Source of the DNA: an uncultured Campylobacter sp.
GTDB taxonomy: Bacteria; Campylobacterota; Campylobacteria; Campylobacterales; Campylobacteraceae
Direction: 5' to 3'
DNA: 10,422 nucleotides
Assembly: GCF_937890585.1 (NCBI RefSeq)
Contig: NZ_CALACG010000145.1
Location: 1-10,422, forward strand
Part shown: positions 1 to 7,136 of the stretch, one piece after another
Layout: each line of letters begins with the position of its first letter
How positions within the stretch are numbered: the stretch's first letter is position 1
The notes under the pieces: generated by a model
The model's input: the letters and a program-made list of their open reading frames with translations, nothing else
The model's database searches: none
Told to the model about the DNA's origin: nothing
Position numbers and translations under genes: made by a program

Positions 1-759
1 ACCGCATTTGTCACTGTTTTTGAGATATTAGTCCTCGTTTTTGTCTCATTTTTGTACCAAAACGACGATAAAAAGTATAAATTTAAAAAGCCAAAATTTC
101 TATTTTTTTATAACTCAAATTTCATCTACATTTTAACGCTCATCTCTTTTGCCATTTTGGCCTTTGCGGCTTTCAGGCTAAACTACGGCTGGGGCGCTAT
201 TTTATCGCTACTTTTGTTATCTTACACTGGGGTAAATTTAGCAGTTTTCTTTAAAGATAGATCAAATTTCATCATCTATCTTTTGTCGCTTATCATGCTT
301 TTGCTCTTTATCATTTCGGTTGTTGTCTTAAAAGATGGCGGATTTTTGGCACTTTGGATACTCTTTTGCTCGTTCATGCTCTCTTTTATACTGGGCGCTG
401 CTAGCATCAAAGAGACAAGGGATTTTTCATTTGTTTTCTACACTGCACTTTCACTTATGATCGTTTCAAACTCGCTTTTGTTTATAAAATACACAGCAAA
501 AACCTTTAACATAGGCGACGTGGATTATAAATTTTTGCTTGTGGATAAAAGTGCGTTAAAGGCACTACCAAGCTCACTTTGTGATGCAAAAGACAAAGAG
601 CAAACGCCTTGTGAGATAGATGAAAAAGCGGTTAAAATTTATGATGTGAAGTCGCTTTGCAATATCGGTAAATTTTACTATCTGCAGACAAAAGATGGAG
701 TGAAATTTGAGCTTGACTCGAGTAAGATCATCTCAAGAGCCAAGGAGGAAAATCCTTAA
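1..759 (+). CDS. Polytopic membrane protein of unknown family, 5' end outside the window
   Basis: The frame is open from base 1 to the TAA at 757-759, giving 252 visible residues. The TTG at 52 is an internal Leu codon inside a hydrophobic stretch, so the true start lies to the left. I see about six hydrophobic segments, at residues 1-18, 41-61, 65-84, 89-110, 114-135 and 142-164. The loop after the first is very lysine-rich, and later loops (FKDR, IKETR) are also charged. By the positive-inside rule this puts the last ~88 residues outside the cytoplasm (inference). That soluble tail has three cysteines (about residues 194, 204, 220) that could form a disulfide or bind a ligand. No enzyme or transporter motif is recognisable, and no function is proposed. 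The next gene starts 174 bases downstream, so it need not share an operon with the radical SAM gene. Confidence 0.85.
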   Translation, partial: TAFVTVFEILVLVFVSFLYQNDDKKYKFKKPKFLFFYNSNFIYILTLISFAILAFAAFRLNYGWGAILSLLLLSYTGVNLAVFFKDRSNFIIYLLSLIMLLLFIISVVVLKDGGFLALWILFCSFMLSFILGAASIKETRDFSFVFYTALSLMIVSNSLLFIKYTAKTFNIGDVDYKFLLVDKSALKALPSSLCDAKDKEQTPCEIDEKAVKIYDVKSLCNIGKFYYLQTKDGVKFELDSSKIISRAKEENP

Positions 760-819
760 GCTTTGGGAGCAAAATTTGATATATATGTGAAATTTGCAGG
801 TTTAGAAATTTAAATTTTA

Positions 820-840
820 TAAGCCCAATTTATAGGCTTA
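820..840. terminator. Short inverted repeat, possible weak terminator after the membrane protein gene
   Basis: TAAGCC at 820-825 pairs perfectly with GGCTTA at 835-840 across a 9-base AT-rich loop. It lies 60 bases after the stop codon of the membrane protein gene. A clear T-run does not follow immediately (the next bases are AGCTAAAAATTTCTTT), so termination is only a possibility. Confidence 0.25.
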
Positions 841-864
841 AGCTAAAAATTTCTTTAATTCAAG

Positions 865-886
865 GCTAAATTTATCAAATTTTAGC
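865..886. repeat. Imperfect AT-rich inverted repeat upstream of the radical SAM gene
   Basis: GCTAAATTT at 865-873 mirrors AAATTTTAGC at 877-886 with one bulged T and a 3-base loop. It ends 47 bases before the radical SAM start codon. It could be an operator half-site pair or a weak hairpin. It may equally be a by-product of the many AAATTT words in this genome. No Fur-box-like sequence and no convincing -10 element was found in this gap. Confidence 0.25.
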
Positions 887-933
887 TATCCTAACGCATT
901 ATTTTAAGACCAACTTACAAAAGGCGATTAATT

Positions 934-2298
934 ATGATTTTTAAAAATATTGTTGAGAGTTTTGCTGTAAATTACGCTCATAATTCTATACAAAAATCGC
1001 TATATAACGAATTTAACATAGACATTTTAAACACGACTTACACCAAAACTCCAAAAAAAGACAAAAAGTACATGCTCTACGCTCACGTGCCGTTTTGTCA
1101 CACATTTTGCCCGTATTGCTCGTTTCACAAGTACCATTACGAGCAGGAGCTTGCGAAAATTTACTTTGAAAATTTACGCGAGGAGATGAGGCAGATAAAG
1201 GAGGCTGGCTTTGACTTTTCATCGCTTTATGTGGGCGGTGGCACGACGCTTATAAACGAGCCAGAGCTTGAAAAAACGCTAAAACTAGCAAAAGATCTCT
1301 TTAGCATAGAGGACATCTCAGCAGAGAGCGACCCAAATCACATCTCGCCAGAGAGCCTCAGCCGCTTTGATGGCCTCATCGACCGCTTAAGCATAGGCGT
1401 GCAAAGCTTTGATGATGAGACCTTAAAAAGGGTTGGCAGATATGATAAATTTGGCTCGGCTGAGGAGACAAAAAGAAAGATAGAGCAGGCTCTTGGCAAG
1501 ATCCCAGTTATCAGCCTAGATCTCATCTTTAACTTGCCAAATCAAACAAAAGAGCAGATAATAAACGACGTAAATGTCGCAAAATCAATATCTCCGCAGC
1601 AAATCACCTTCTATCCACTCATGAAATCAGAGCTAACAAGAGAGAACATCGCTCGCGCACTTGGCGTCTCAAACGTCGATAATGAGCGAGAATTTTACGA
1701 GATTATCGTGAGCGAATTTGCCAAGGGCGGATATAGACAAAGCAACGCATGGGCATTTTCAAATGAAAAAAGCGCTGACCTTCGCGACGAATATGTAGGC
1801 TCAAATTTAGAGTATGTGGGCGTTGGTAGCGGGGCGTTTAGCTTCTTAAACGGCGAGCTTGTGATAAATGCCTTTAACCTACTTGACTACGGCAGAAAGG
1901 TCAAAGCAAGACAAAGCCCAGTCATCGCAAAATGCGCATTTAGCAAAAAAGAGAGACTAAAATATACATTTTTAACAAAGCTTTTTGATGGCGCCGTGGA
2001 TATCAAAACCTACAACGAGCAAAACGACGCAAACATCAACAAAGACCTATTTGTCGAGCTTAGCTTGCTAAAACTTGTAAATGCTATATACGAAGAAAAT
2101 GGCGTTATCAAGCCGACATTTTTTGGCAAATATATCTGCGTCGTGCTCATGCGCGACTTCTACGCTGGCATGGACAAGGTGCGCGCGATATTTAAAAACG
2201 ATGCGAAGATCAAACGCAGCAAGGTGCTTCACATCATGAGTGAAAATACCGAGCAAAAATTTGATCAAAACATCATTCAGCCACGCGCTGCGATGTAA
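934..2298 (+). CDS. HemN/ChuW/HutW-like radical SAM protein, candidate anaerobic heme or tetrapyrrole enzyme
   Basis: The 454-residue protein has the radical SAM cluster motif CxxxCxxC (C55, C59, C62) within HVPFCHTFCPYCSF, which should bind a [4Fe-4S] cluster and S-adenosylmethionine. GGGTT (101-105) stands for the GGGTP glycine motif, followed by ESDP (131-134), SIGVQSFD (153-160) and DLIFNLPNQT (196-205). These blocks in this order are typical of the HemN superfamily: coproporphyrinogen dehydrogenase HemN, heme chaperone HemW, and the heme-opening methyltransferases ChuW/HutW. The HemN-type fourth cysteine after the motif is absent (SF instead of GC). The length exceeds a usual HemW of about 375 residues and is close to ChuW/HutW, so an anaerobic heme-degrading or tetrapyrrole-modifying enzyme is the best guess. 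The start is supported by AAGGCG at 921-926, 7 bases upstream. The stop overlaps the exporter start (TAATG), showing tight coupling. The fold call is strong; the reaction is an inference. Confidence 0.85.
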   Translation: MIFKNIVESFAVNYAHNSIQKSLYNEFNIDILNTTYTKTPKKDKKYMLYAHVPFCHTFCPYCSFHKYHYEQELAKIYFENLREEMRQIKEAGFDFSSLYVGGGTTLINEPELEKTLKLAKDLFSIEDISAESDPNHISPESLSRFDGLIDRLSIGVQSFDDETLKRVGRYDKFGSAEETKRKIEQALGKIPVISLDLIFNLPNQTKEQIINDVNVAKSISPQQITFYPLMKSELTRENIARALGVSNVDNEREFYEIIVSEFAKGGYRQSNAWAFSNEKSADLRDEYVGSNLEYVGVGSGAFSFLNGELVINAFNLLDYGRKVKARQSPVIAKCAFSKKERLKYTFLTKLFDGAVDIKTYNEQNDANINKDLFVELSLLKLVNAIYEENGVIKPTFFGKYICVVLMRDFYAGMDKVRAIFKNDAKIKRSKVLHIMSENTEQKFDQNIIQPRAAM

Positions 2299-3932
2299 TG
2301 CTTGCGAATTTAATAAAAAGCAATCTTTTTTCAATAATCAAAATAGTGATCCTGACGCTTGCCTTTAGCGGGCTTGGCGTCTGGACGCTCTCTTTTATCA
2401 ATAACGAACTTGTAAATTTAAAAGAATTTGACGCCCTCGTGGCGGTTAAATTTATAGCTATCTTGATCTTATTTTTCATAAGCGCCATCGCTGCAAACAT
2501 CTCGCTTACAAATTTTGGACATAAATTTATCTATGAGCTTAGATATCAAAGCGTAAAGCAAATTTTAGACACGCCAAATAGCGTGATAAACGAGATCGGC
2601 AAGGCAAAGATCATAGCCAGTCTAAACAACGACATAAAAACGATCACATTTGCTTTTATGAGCGCTACTGGCTTCATACAAAGCCTGGTTTTCATCATTT
2701 GTGCCAGCTTTTATCTAGCCTACATCGCGCCAAAGGTTTTTATATTTAGCGCTGTTTGGATCGGCGCAACACTCGTTATAAACACGCTTTTGATGAAAAA
2801 GATCCACCTTTACTTTAGAGAGTCCAGAACCCAAGATGACGCACTGCAAAAGCACTATGACGACATAGTTGAGGGGCACAGAGAGCTTAGTCTAAATAGA
2901 GTAAGAGCGCAAGTCTGCTTTGACGAGCTAAATTTAACAGGCGACAAAAAGCGTCAAAGCATGGTAAAGGCTGACGTCTATCACGCGCTAAGTGATAATT
3001 TTACCAATGTAATGCTCCTTGGTGCAGTCGGACTTTGCGTATTTTTATGCGTGGCATTTGGCTGGGCGAGCCTGCAAACGGCGCTTAGCATAAGCCTTAC
3101 GATACTATTTTTAAGAGGCTCATTTATGAGTATGGTTGGCTCCATACCAGCCGCACTTAGCGCAAAAGTGAGCCTAGAGAAGATAATGAACTTAAATTTA
3201 AATGAATTTAAAGAAGGCTTTAAATTTGATGATAGTCTAAGCGATGAGTGGCAAAGCATCAGGCTAAAAGATATAAATTTCAATTACGCTCACGGCAAAT
3301 TTAGTCTAAATGATGTAAATTTAGAGATCAAGCGCGGCGAGATAACATTTATCATCGGTAAAAATGGCAGCGGCAAAAGCACGCTTATAAATATTCTCTG
3401 CGGCCTTCTTCGCCCAAGTAGCGGCGAAATTTACCTTGATGGCACAAAAATAGATGAAGCAAATTTACAAAGCTATCAGGCAAAGATAAGCGCTATTTTT
3501 GCTGATTTTTATCTATTTTCGCAAACGCTCTGTCGTGATGGCTTTGCCAGCCAAAGCGATATAGATGAGCTCTTGGCTCTGCTTGAGATCGATAAAAAGG
3601 TAAGTGTCGTTGATAATAAACTTAGCACCACGCAGCTTTCAACCGGTCAGCGAAAGCGCCTAAGCCTGCTAATAGCCATCTTAGAGCACCGCTCTATCCT
3701 CATCCTTGATGAGTGGGCAGCCGATCAAGACCCGCTATTTAAGCGTAAATTTTACAAAGAAATTTTGCCATTTTTGCAAAGTAAGGGCATAAGCATCATC
3801 GCCGTGAGCCACGATGATAGCTACTTTGAGGTGGCGACTAGGATCATTTTAGTAAAAGATGGCTTTGTGCGCGAGCTTGATGAGAGTGAGCGTGCCAGCG
3901 CCGCAAAAGACGCCGTTGAGAAGATAAAATAA
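2298..3932 (+). CDS. PvdE/SyrD/YojI-type ABC exporter with fused membrane and ATPase domains
   Basis: This 544-residue half-transporter probably works as a homodimer in the inner membrane, exporting a cyclic peptide, siderophore or similar small molecule. Residues 1-290 form the transmembrane domain, with hydrophobic segments near 12-34, 49-70, 116-140, 146-165, 236-256 and 260-283. The ATPase domain follows from about 320: Walker A GKNGSGKST (354-362), signature LSTGQRKRLSLL (447-458), Walker B ILILDE (467-472), and the H-loop histidine in SHDD (505). The run DEWAADQDP (471-479) is a hallmark of the PvdE/SyrD/YojI family, as is FADFYLF (401-407) where most ABC proteins carry the Q-loop glutamine. 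Its length matches PvdE and YojI (about 550). The start codon shares one base with the preceding stop (TAATG), implying reinitiation and joint function with the radical SAM protein. Family assignment is firm. The substrate is unknown; the context suggests a tetrapyrrole product or metallophore (inference). Confidence 0.9.
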   Translation: MLANLIKSNLFSIIKIVILTLAFSGLGVWTLSFINNELVNLKEFDALVAVKFIAILILFFISAIAANISLTNFGHKFIYELRYQSVKQILDTPNSVINEIGKAKIIASLNNDIKTITFAFMSATGFIQSLVFIICASFYLAYIAPKVFIFSAVWIGATLVINTLLMKKIHLYFRESRTQDDALQKHYDDIVEGHRELSLNRVRAQVCFDELNLTGDKKRQSMVKADVYHALSDNFTNVMLLGAVGLCVFLCVAFGWASLQTALSISLTILFLRGSFMSMVGSIPAALSAKVSLEKIMNLNLNEFKEGFKFDDSLSDEWQSIRLKDINFNYAHGKFSLNDVNLEIKRGEITFIIGKNGSGKSTLINILCGLLRPSSGEIYLDGTKIDEANLQSYQAKISAIFADFYLFSQTLCRDGFASQSDIDELLALLEIDKKVSVVDNKLSTTQLSTGQRKRLSLLIAILEHRSILILDEWAADQDPLFKRKFYKEILPFLQSKGISIIAVSHDDSYFEVATRIILVKDGFVRELDESERASAAKDAVEKIK

Positions 3933-3991
3933 GAGTATTTTTTACACAAAAAGAGATTTACATCGCTACTCTTGAGCTATTTCAAGCTCAA
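3931..3991. terminator. Two overlapping hairpins between the exporter gene and nuoA
   Basis: TTGAGCT at 3972-3978 pairs perfectly with AGCTCAA at 3985-3991 around a 6-base loop. A second perfect 7-base pair, AAGAGTA at 3931-3937 with TACTCTT at 3967-3973, shares two bases with it, so both stems cannot be fully formed together. The position just after the exporter stop suits a terminator. However, the inner hairpin is followed by AATAAATTTAAATTT rather than a T-run, so efficient termination is uncertain. Confidence 0.4.
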
Positions 3992-4007
3992 ATAAATTTA
4001 AATTTAG

Positions 4008-4013
4008 TAGAAT
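4008..4013 (+). promoter_or_regulatory. Candidate -10 element of the nuo operon
   Basis: TAGAAT differs by one base from TATAAT and lies 25 bases before the nuoA start codon, directly after AT-rich sequence with AAATTT repeats. Campylobacter sigma-70 promoters characteristically have a -10 box with upstream T/A-rich periodicity and no conserved -35 box, which fits. Transcription would begin near 4020, leaving a short leader with the ribosome binding site. This is judged by eye only. Confidence 0.45.
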
Positions 4014-4024
4014 TTTGAAAAATT

Positions 4025-4032
4025 AAAAAAGG
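4025..4032 (+). promoter_or_regulatory. Ribosome binding site of nuoA
   Basis: AAAAAAGG ends 6 bases before the ATG at 4039, a good Shine-Dalgarno spacing. It supports that start for the first gene of the operon. Confidence 0.7.
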
Positions 4033-4038
4033 CGAAGT

Positions 4039-4428
4039 ATGTCACACTCAGAGCTTGACAGCACCTATCTTGGCGCTTTTATCATACTTTTATTAGCTAC
4101 TTGTTCGTTTAGTCTGATAACATTTTTATCCTCAAAGATAAGCAAAAAGCTAGCCAACCGCAACACCGAGCGCCTAAAAGTAGGCTTTTACGAGTGCGGA
4201 CCGACCACGGTAAAACAGCCAAATAAGATAAATATCCACTACTTTTTTTATGGAATTTTATTTATTTTATTTGACGTTGAGGTCATCTTTATGTATCCGT
4301 GGGCGGTGGATTTTAGGCTGCTTGGGCTATTTGGGCTCATTGAGATGCTACTTTTTGTGGCGATACTGCTAGTCGGCTTTGCCTACGCTTGGCAAAAAGG
4401 AGTCTTTAAATGGCAAAGCATCAGATAA
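4039..4428 (+). CDS. nuoA: Complex I membrane subunit NuoA
   Basis: NuoA is a small membrane subunit of respiratory complex I, located next to the quinone cavity at the junction with the peripheral arm. The 129 residues contain three transmembrane helices (about 10-33, 66-90, 94-119). The conserved loop has YECGP (51-55), corresponding to the cysteine-bearing loop of ND3/NuoA. The second helix carries the acidic pair D79 and E81 in [11 protein letters not shown]. Length and motif order are normal for the family. It heads the operon after a 106-base gap holding a candidate promoter. Its last 19 bases overlap nuoB. Confidence 0.96.
   Translation: MSHSELDSTYLGAFIILLLATCSFSLITFLSSKISKKLANRNTERLKVGFYECGPTTVKQPNKINIHYFFYGILFILFDVEVIFMYPWAVDFRLLGLFGLIEMLLFVAILLVGFAYAWQKGVFKWQSIR
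4397..4402 (+). promoter_or_regulatory. Ribosome binding site of nuoB inside nuoA
   Basis: AAGGAG, a strong Shine-Dalgarno sequence, lies 7 bases before the ATG at 4410 and within the nuoA coding sequence. It fixes the nuoB start and explains the 19-base overlap. Confidence 0.75.
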
Positions 4429-4922
4429 ACTACGCTGCAAATGGCGGTCTGCCAGTAGTTTTGACAACCGTTGATAAGCTCGTGCAGTGGGGCAGGAGCA
4501 ACTCGCTTTGGGCACTTAGCTATGGGCTTGCATGCTGTGCGATCGAGATGATGGCGAGTGGGGCTAGCAGATATGACTTTGATAGATTTGGCACTATATT
4601 TCGCGCCAGTCCAAGGCACTCGGAGGTGATGATCATAGCTGGCACGCTAACTAAAAAGCACGCTGAATTTACAAGGCGCCTTTACGACCAGATGCCTGAG
4701 CCAAAGTGGGTCATCTCAATGGGTAGCTGTGCAAACACTGGAGGCATGTTTAATACTTACTCAACCGTTCAAGGTGTAGACCGCATAATCCCCGTCGATA
4801 TCTACATCCCAGGCTGTGCCCCTCGCCCAGAGACGCTTCAGTACGCACTTATGATGCTTCAAAAAAAGATAAGAAAACAAAGTGCATTTAGGGCGCAAAA
4901 GCCAAGAAAGCTAGGCATATGA
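4410..4922 (+). CDS. nuoB: Complex I subunit NuoB, N2 cluster protein
   Basis: NuoB carries the terminal [4Fe-4S] cluster N2, which passes electrons to quinone. All four expected ligands are visible in the 170-residue protein: the tandem pair C42-C43 in [11 protein letters not shown]107 in [10 protein letters not shown], and C136 in IPGCAPRPE. The spacing and surrounding residues ([18 protein letters not shown]) are typical. No truncation or extension is apparent. It starts inside nuoA with a strong ribosome binding site and ends in an ATGA overlap with nuoC. It should form the quinone-reducing core together with NuoD and NuoC. Confidence 0.97.
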   Translation: MAKHQINYAANGGLPVVLTTVDKLVQWGRSNSLWALSYGLACCAIEMMASGASRYDFDRFGTIFRASPRHSEVMIIAGTLTKKHAEFTRRLYDQMPEPKWVISMGSCANTGGMFNTYSTVQGVDRIIPVDIYIPGCAPRPETLQYALMMLQKKIRKQSAFRAQKPRKLGI

Positions 4923-5683
4923 GAGAGTATAAGCCAAAAAACGACTTGCAAAAAAAGCAGTATTACAGCGAGAAATTTTATATAGCCAAGCAGACGCCAA
5001 AAGAGGCGGCAATAGGCTCTAAATTTGACGAAGAGCTCGCTGTTTTAGAGCAAAGCGGAGTGGAAATTTTATCTAGCTACGTTGAGTTTGATCAGCTCGT
5101 AATTTATGTAAATTCTAGTGAAAATTTTAAAGCACTTGAGGCGCTAAAAGGCTTTGGCTATGAGCAGCTTTGTGAGCTTGCAGCGGTTGATTATATAGCT
5201 AAAAGGGGCGGATATGAGGTCTTTTATCAGCTTCTTAGCATCACTAAAAATAGGCGCACACGTGTAAAGTGCTTTGTAAAAAAAGAGGAAATGCTAAAAA
5301 GCGTTTGCGAGCTTTATAAAAGCGCAAACTGGGCGGAGCGCGAGATGTATGATCTAAGTGGCGTTCTCGTTAAAGATCATCCAAATTTAAAGCGCCTTAT
5401 CATGCCTGATGACTGGCACTCGCACCCGCTACTAAAGAGCTATCCGCTAGTTGGCGACGAGGCTGCTAAATGGTACGAGGTGGATAAAATTTTTGGAAGC
5501 GAGTTTAGAGAGCAGATCGGCGAAGAGAACCGCGATCCAGCCTTTGTGGATGAGAAAGATACCTTTGGATTTTCACGTGTGTTTGATGAAAATGAAGACT
5601 ACGAGTATCAAGAAGAAGGCGGCGTGAGATTTGTCAAAAGGGCTAAATTTAACCAAAGCCAGATAGTAAAGGAACGACCTTGA
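4919..5683 (+). CDS. nuoC: Complex I 30 kDa subunit NuoC
   Basis: NuoC is a peripheral-arm structural subunit that packs against NuoD and holds no cofactor. The 254 residues contain the family signature [19 protein letters not shown] at roughly 138-156, followed by [10 protein letters not shown], closely matching the conserved complex I 30 kDa block. There is a lysine-rich N-terminal segment of about 40 residues before the core. The C-terminal tail is first acidic ([13 protein letters not shown]) and then basic; neither end is part of the minimal NuoC domain. NuoC and NuoD are separate here, unlike the fused NuoCD of E. coli. The ATG lies in the ATGA overlap with nuoB and the stop overlaps the nuoD TTG start. 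Confidence 0.95.
   Translation: MREYKPKNDLQKKQYYSEKFYIAKQTPKEAAIGSKFDEELAVLEQSGVEILSSYVEFDQLVIYVNSSENFKALEALKGFGYEQLCELAAVDYIAKRGGYEVFYQLLSITKNRRTRVKCFVKKEEMLKSVCELYKSANWAEREMYDLSGVLVKDHPNLKRLIMPDDWHSHPLLKSYPLVGDEAAKWYEVDKIFGSEFREQIGEENRDPAFVDEKDTFGFSRVFDENEDYEYQEEGGVRFVKRAKFNQSQIVKERP
5668..5673 (+). promoter_or_regulatory. Ribosome binding site supporting the TTG start of nuoD
   Basis: AAAGGA lies 6 bases before the TTG at 5680. No ATG in a suitable place precedes the conserved N-terminus, so this site decides for the TTG start, which overlaps the nuoC stop as TTGA. Confidence 0.65.
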
Positions 5684-6909
5684 GCCAAGCACCAAACCGC
5701 TTAAAACCATTTTTTGAAAATTTAGAATTTGAGCAAAATGACGGCAAAATGATACTAAATTTTGGCCCGCAGCACCCAAGCGCACACGGACAGCTAAAAC
5801 TCGTGCTTGAGCTTGACGGTGAAAAGGTCGTGCGCGCTATGCCAGAGGTTGGCTTTATGCACCGAGGCGTTGAAAAGATGGCTGAAAATATGACCTATCA
5901 GGAATTTATCCCAGTGACTGACAGGGTGGATTACATCGCATCAAGTGCCAATAACTACGCATTTTGCGCGGCTGTGGAGAAGCTTTGCGCCATAGAAGTG
6001 CCTCGCCGTGCGCAGATCATAAGAGTGATGCTTTTAGAGCTAAACCGCATAAGCTCGCACCTTTTATTTTTAGCCACGCACGCCCTTGACGTGGGGGCTA
6101 TGAGCGTCTTTTTATACGCATTTAGAGAGCGTGAATACGTCCTTGATCTCATAGAAAAATACTGCGGCGCAAGACTAACTCACAGCTCGATAAGGATCGG
6201 TGGTGTGCCGCTTGATCTGCCTGATGGCTGGTGCGAGGAGCTGCTTAAATTTTGCGAGAAATTTCCAAGCGACATCACACTTTACGAAGATCTACTAAGT
6301 GAAAATAGAATTTGGCAAGCAAGGCTTGTTGATGTGGGCGTAGTTAGCAAAGAGCTAGCCCTTAGTAGCGGCTGTTCTGGCGTCATGCTAAGAGCAAGCG
6401 GTGTGGCACGTGATATCAGAAAAGAAGAGCCATATCTCATCTATGACGAGCTGGAATTTGATGTGCCTTACGCCACCAAGGGCGACTGCTACGCAAGATA
6501 CCTACTTTATATGAAAGAGATGCGCGAGTGCGTGAAAATTTTAAAGCAGTGCGTTAGCAAGTATCAGACCAGCAGCCCTGCCGTCATCGCCGACGCGCCA
6601 GAGTATGTGAGCGCTTCAAAAGAGCAGATAATGAGCCAAAACTACTCACTTATGCAGCATTTTGTGCTGATAACTCAGGGGTTAAAGCCACCAAAGGGCG
6701 AAATTTACTTTGCTAGTGAGTCGCCAAAGGGCGAGCTTGGAATTTATATAAACTCAGACGGCAGCGCAAGCCCGTACCGCCTAAAAATTCGCACGCCAAG
6801 TTTTTGGCACTGTGCTATTTATGAAGATCTGCTAGTTGGGCAGTACGTGGCAGACGTGGCCGCGATAATAGGCAGCACAAATATCATCTTAGGCGAGGTT
6901 GATAGATGA
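5680..6909 (+). CDS. nuoD: Complex I 49 kDa subunit NuoD, quinone-site protein
   Basis: NuoD forms most of the quinone-reduction pocket with NuoB and is related to the large subunit of NiFe hydrogenases. The 409-residue protein has GPQHPSAHG at 29-37, where H36 corresponds to the quinone-contacting histidine (His38 of Thermus Nqo4). TDRVDY follows with Y85 at the position of the contacting tyrosine. EVGFMHRGVEK (56-66) and the canonical C-terminal ending GEVDR are also present. Hydrogenase-type nickel ligands are absent, as expected for complex I. It begins with TTG, preceded by a good ribosome binding site, and ends in an ATGA overlap with the next gene. Length is normal. Confidence 0.97.
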   Translation: MSQAPNRLKPFFENLEFEQNDGKMILNFGPQHPSAHGQLKLVLELDGEKVVRAMPEVGFMHRGVEKMAENMTYQEFIPVTDRVDYIASSANNYAFCAAVEKLCAIEVPRRAQIIRVMLLELNRISSHLLFLATHALDVGAMSVFLYAFREREYVLDLIEKYCGARLTHSSIRIGGVPLDLPDGWCEELLKFCEKFPSDITLYEDLLSENRIWQARLVDVGVVSKELALSSGCSGVMLRASGVARDIRKEEPYLIYDELEFDVPYATKGDCYARYLLYMKEMRECVKILKQCVSKYQTSSPAVIADAPEYVSASKEQIMSQNYSLMQHFVLITQGLKPPKGEIYFASESPKGELGIYINSDGSASPYRLKIRTPSFWHCAIYEDLLVGQYVADVAAIIGSTNIILGEVDR

Positions 6910-7136
6910 GAAGGGTCGATCTTAGACATCTAAAGGGCGAGTTTTTGAGCACTCTTGGGCAGCAGATAAAGGCGAGCGAGCCAGACGAGGTGGTGATATT
7001 TTTGTTTGAGATAGGCGACTTTAGCGGCGTGCAAAAGGCGCTAAATTTGAGCTATAACCTAAACTGCGAGGTGATGAACTCGCTTAAATTTAACCAAGTT
7101 GATTGGGTATTAACGATAAAAAAGGGCAAGATATGA
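6906..7136 (+). CDS. Small NuoE-position protein of Campylobacterota complex I (Cj1575c/HP1264-like)
   Basis: This 76-residue basic protein sits where nuoE normally lies but is far shorter than NuoE (about 160 residues). It has a single cysteine (in LNCEVM), so the NuoE thioredoxin-like [2Fe-2S] site, which needs four, cannot be present. The middle (EVVIFLFEIGDFSGVQKALNL) looks like a strand-helix unit. By position and size it matches C. jejuni Cj1575c and H. pylori HP1264, often labelled NuoE-like. From memory, a flavin-binding property has been reported for HP1264, which I cannot verify here. The likely role is part of an alternative electron-input module with the following gene (inference). 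Both ends overlap neighbours by ATGA, so production is coupled to NuoD. Confidence 0.88.
   Translation: MRRVDLRHLKGEFLSTLGQQIKASEPDEVVIFLFEIGDFSGVQKALNLSYNLNCEVMNSLKFNQVDWVLTIKKGKI

Noticed and set aside
52..60. TTG at 52 as the start of the first gene
   Set aside because: The frame has no stop back to base 1, and the upstream codons encode a hydrophobic helix running into this Leu codon, so the gene is cut by the window edge.
760..933. Search for a small precursor peptide or Fur box next to the radical SAM gene
   Set aside because: Candidate start codons on both strands run into stops within a few codons, and no palindrome resembling a Fur site is visible. A RiPP-type reading of the locus therefore has no support within the window.
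1013..1222. Open frames on the - strand opposite the large genes (e.g. 1013-1222, 2068-2334, 2981-3283, 9312-9497)
   Set aside because: They lie entirely inside well-supported genes, show no family motifs and have compositions expected of antisense shadows.
934..2298. Calling the radical SAM gene hemN or hemW
   Set aside because: The HemN fourth cysteine is missing and the protein is about 80 residues longer than a typical HemW, so a specific symbol is not justified.
3933..4038. Possible small gene between the exporter and nuoA
   Set aside because: No start codon on either strand leads to more than a couple of codons. The gap is explained by hairpins, a -10-like element and a ribosome binding site.
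7103..7132. TTG at 7103 as the start of the NuoF-position protein
   Set aside because: The ATG at 7133 overlaps the previous stop as ATGA, like its neighbours, and has AAGGG upstream. The TTG would create a 34-base overlap for ten weak extra residues.
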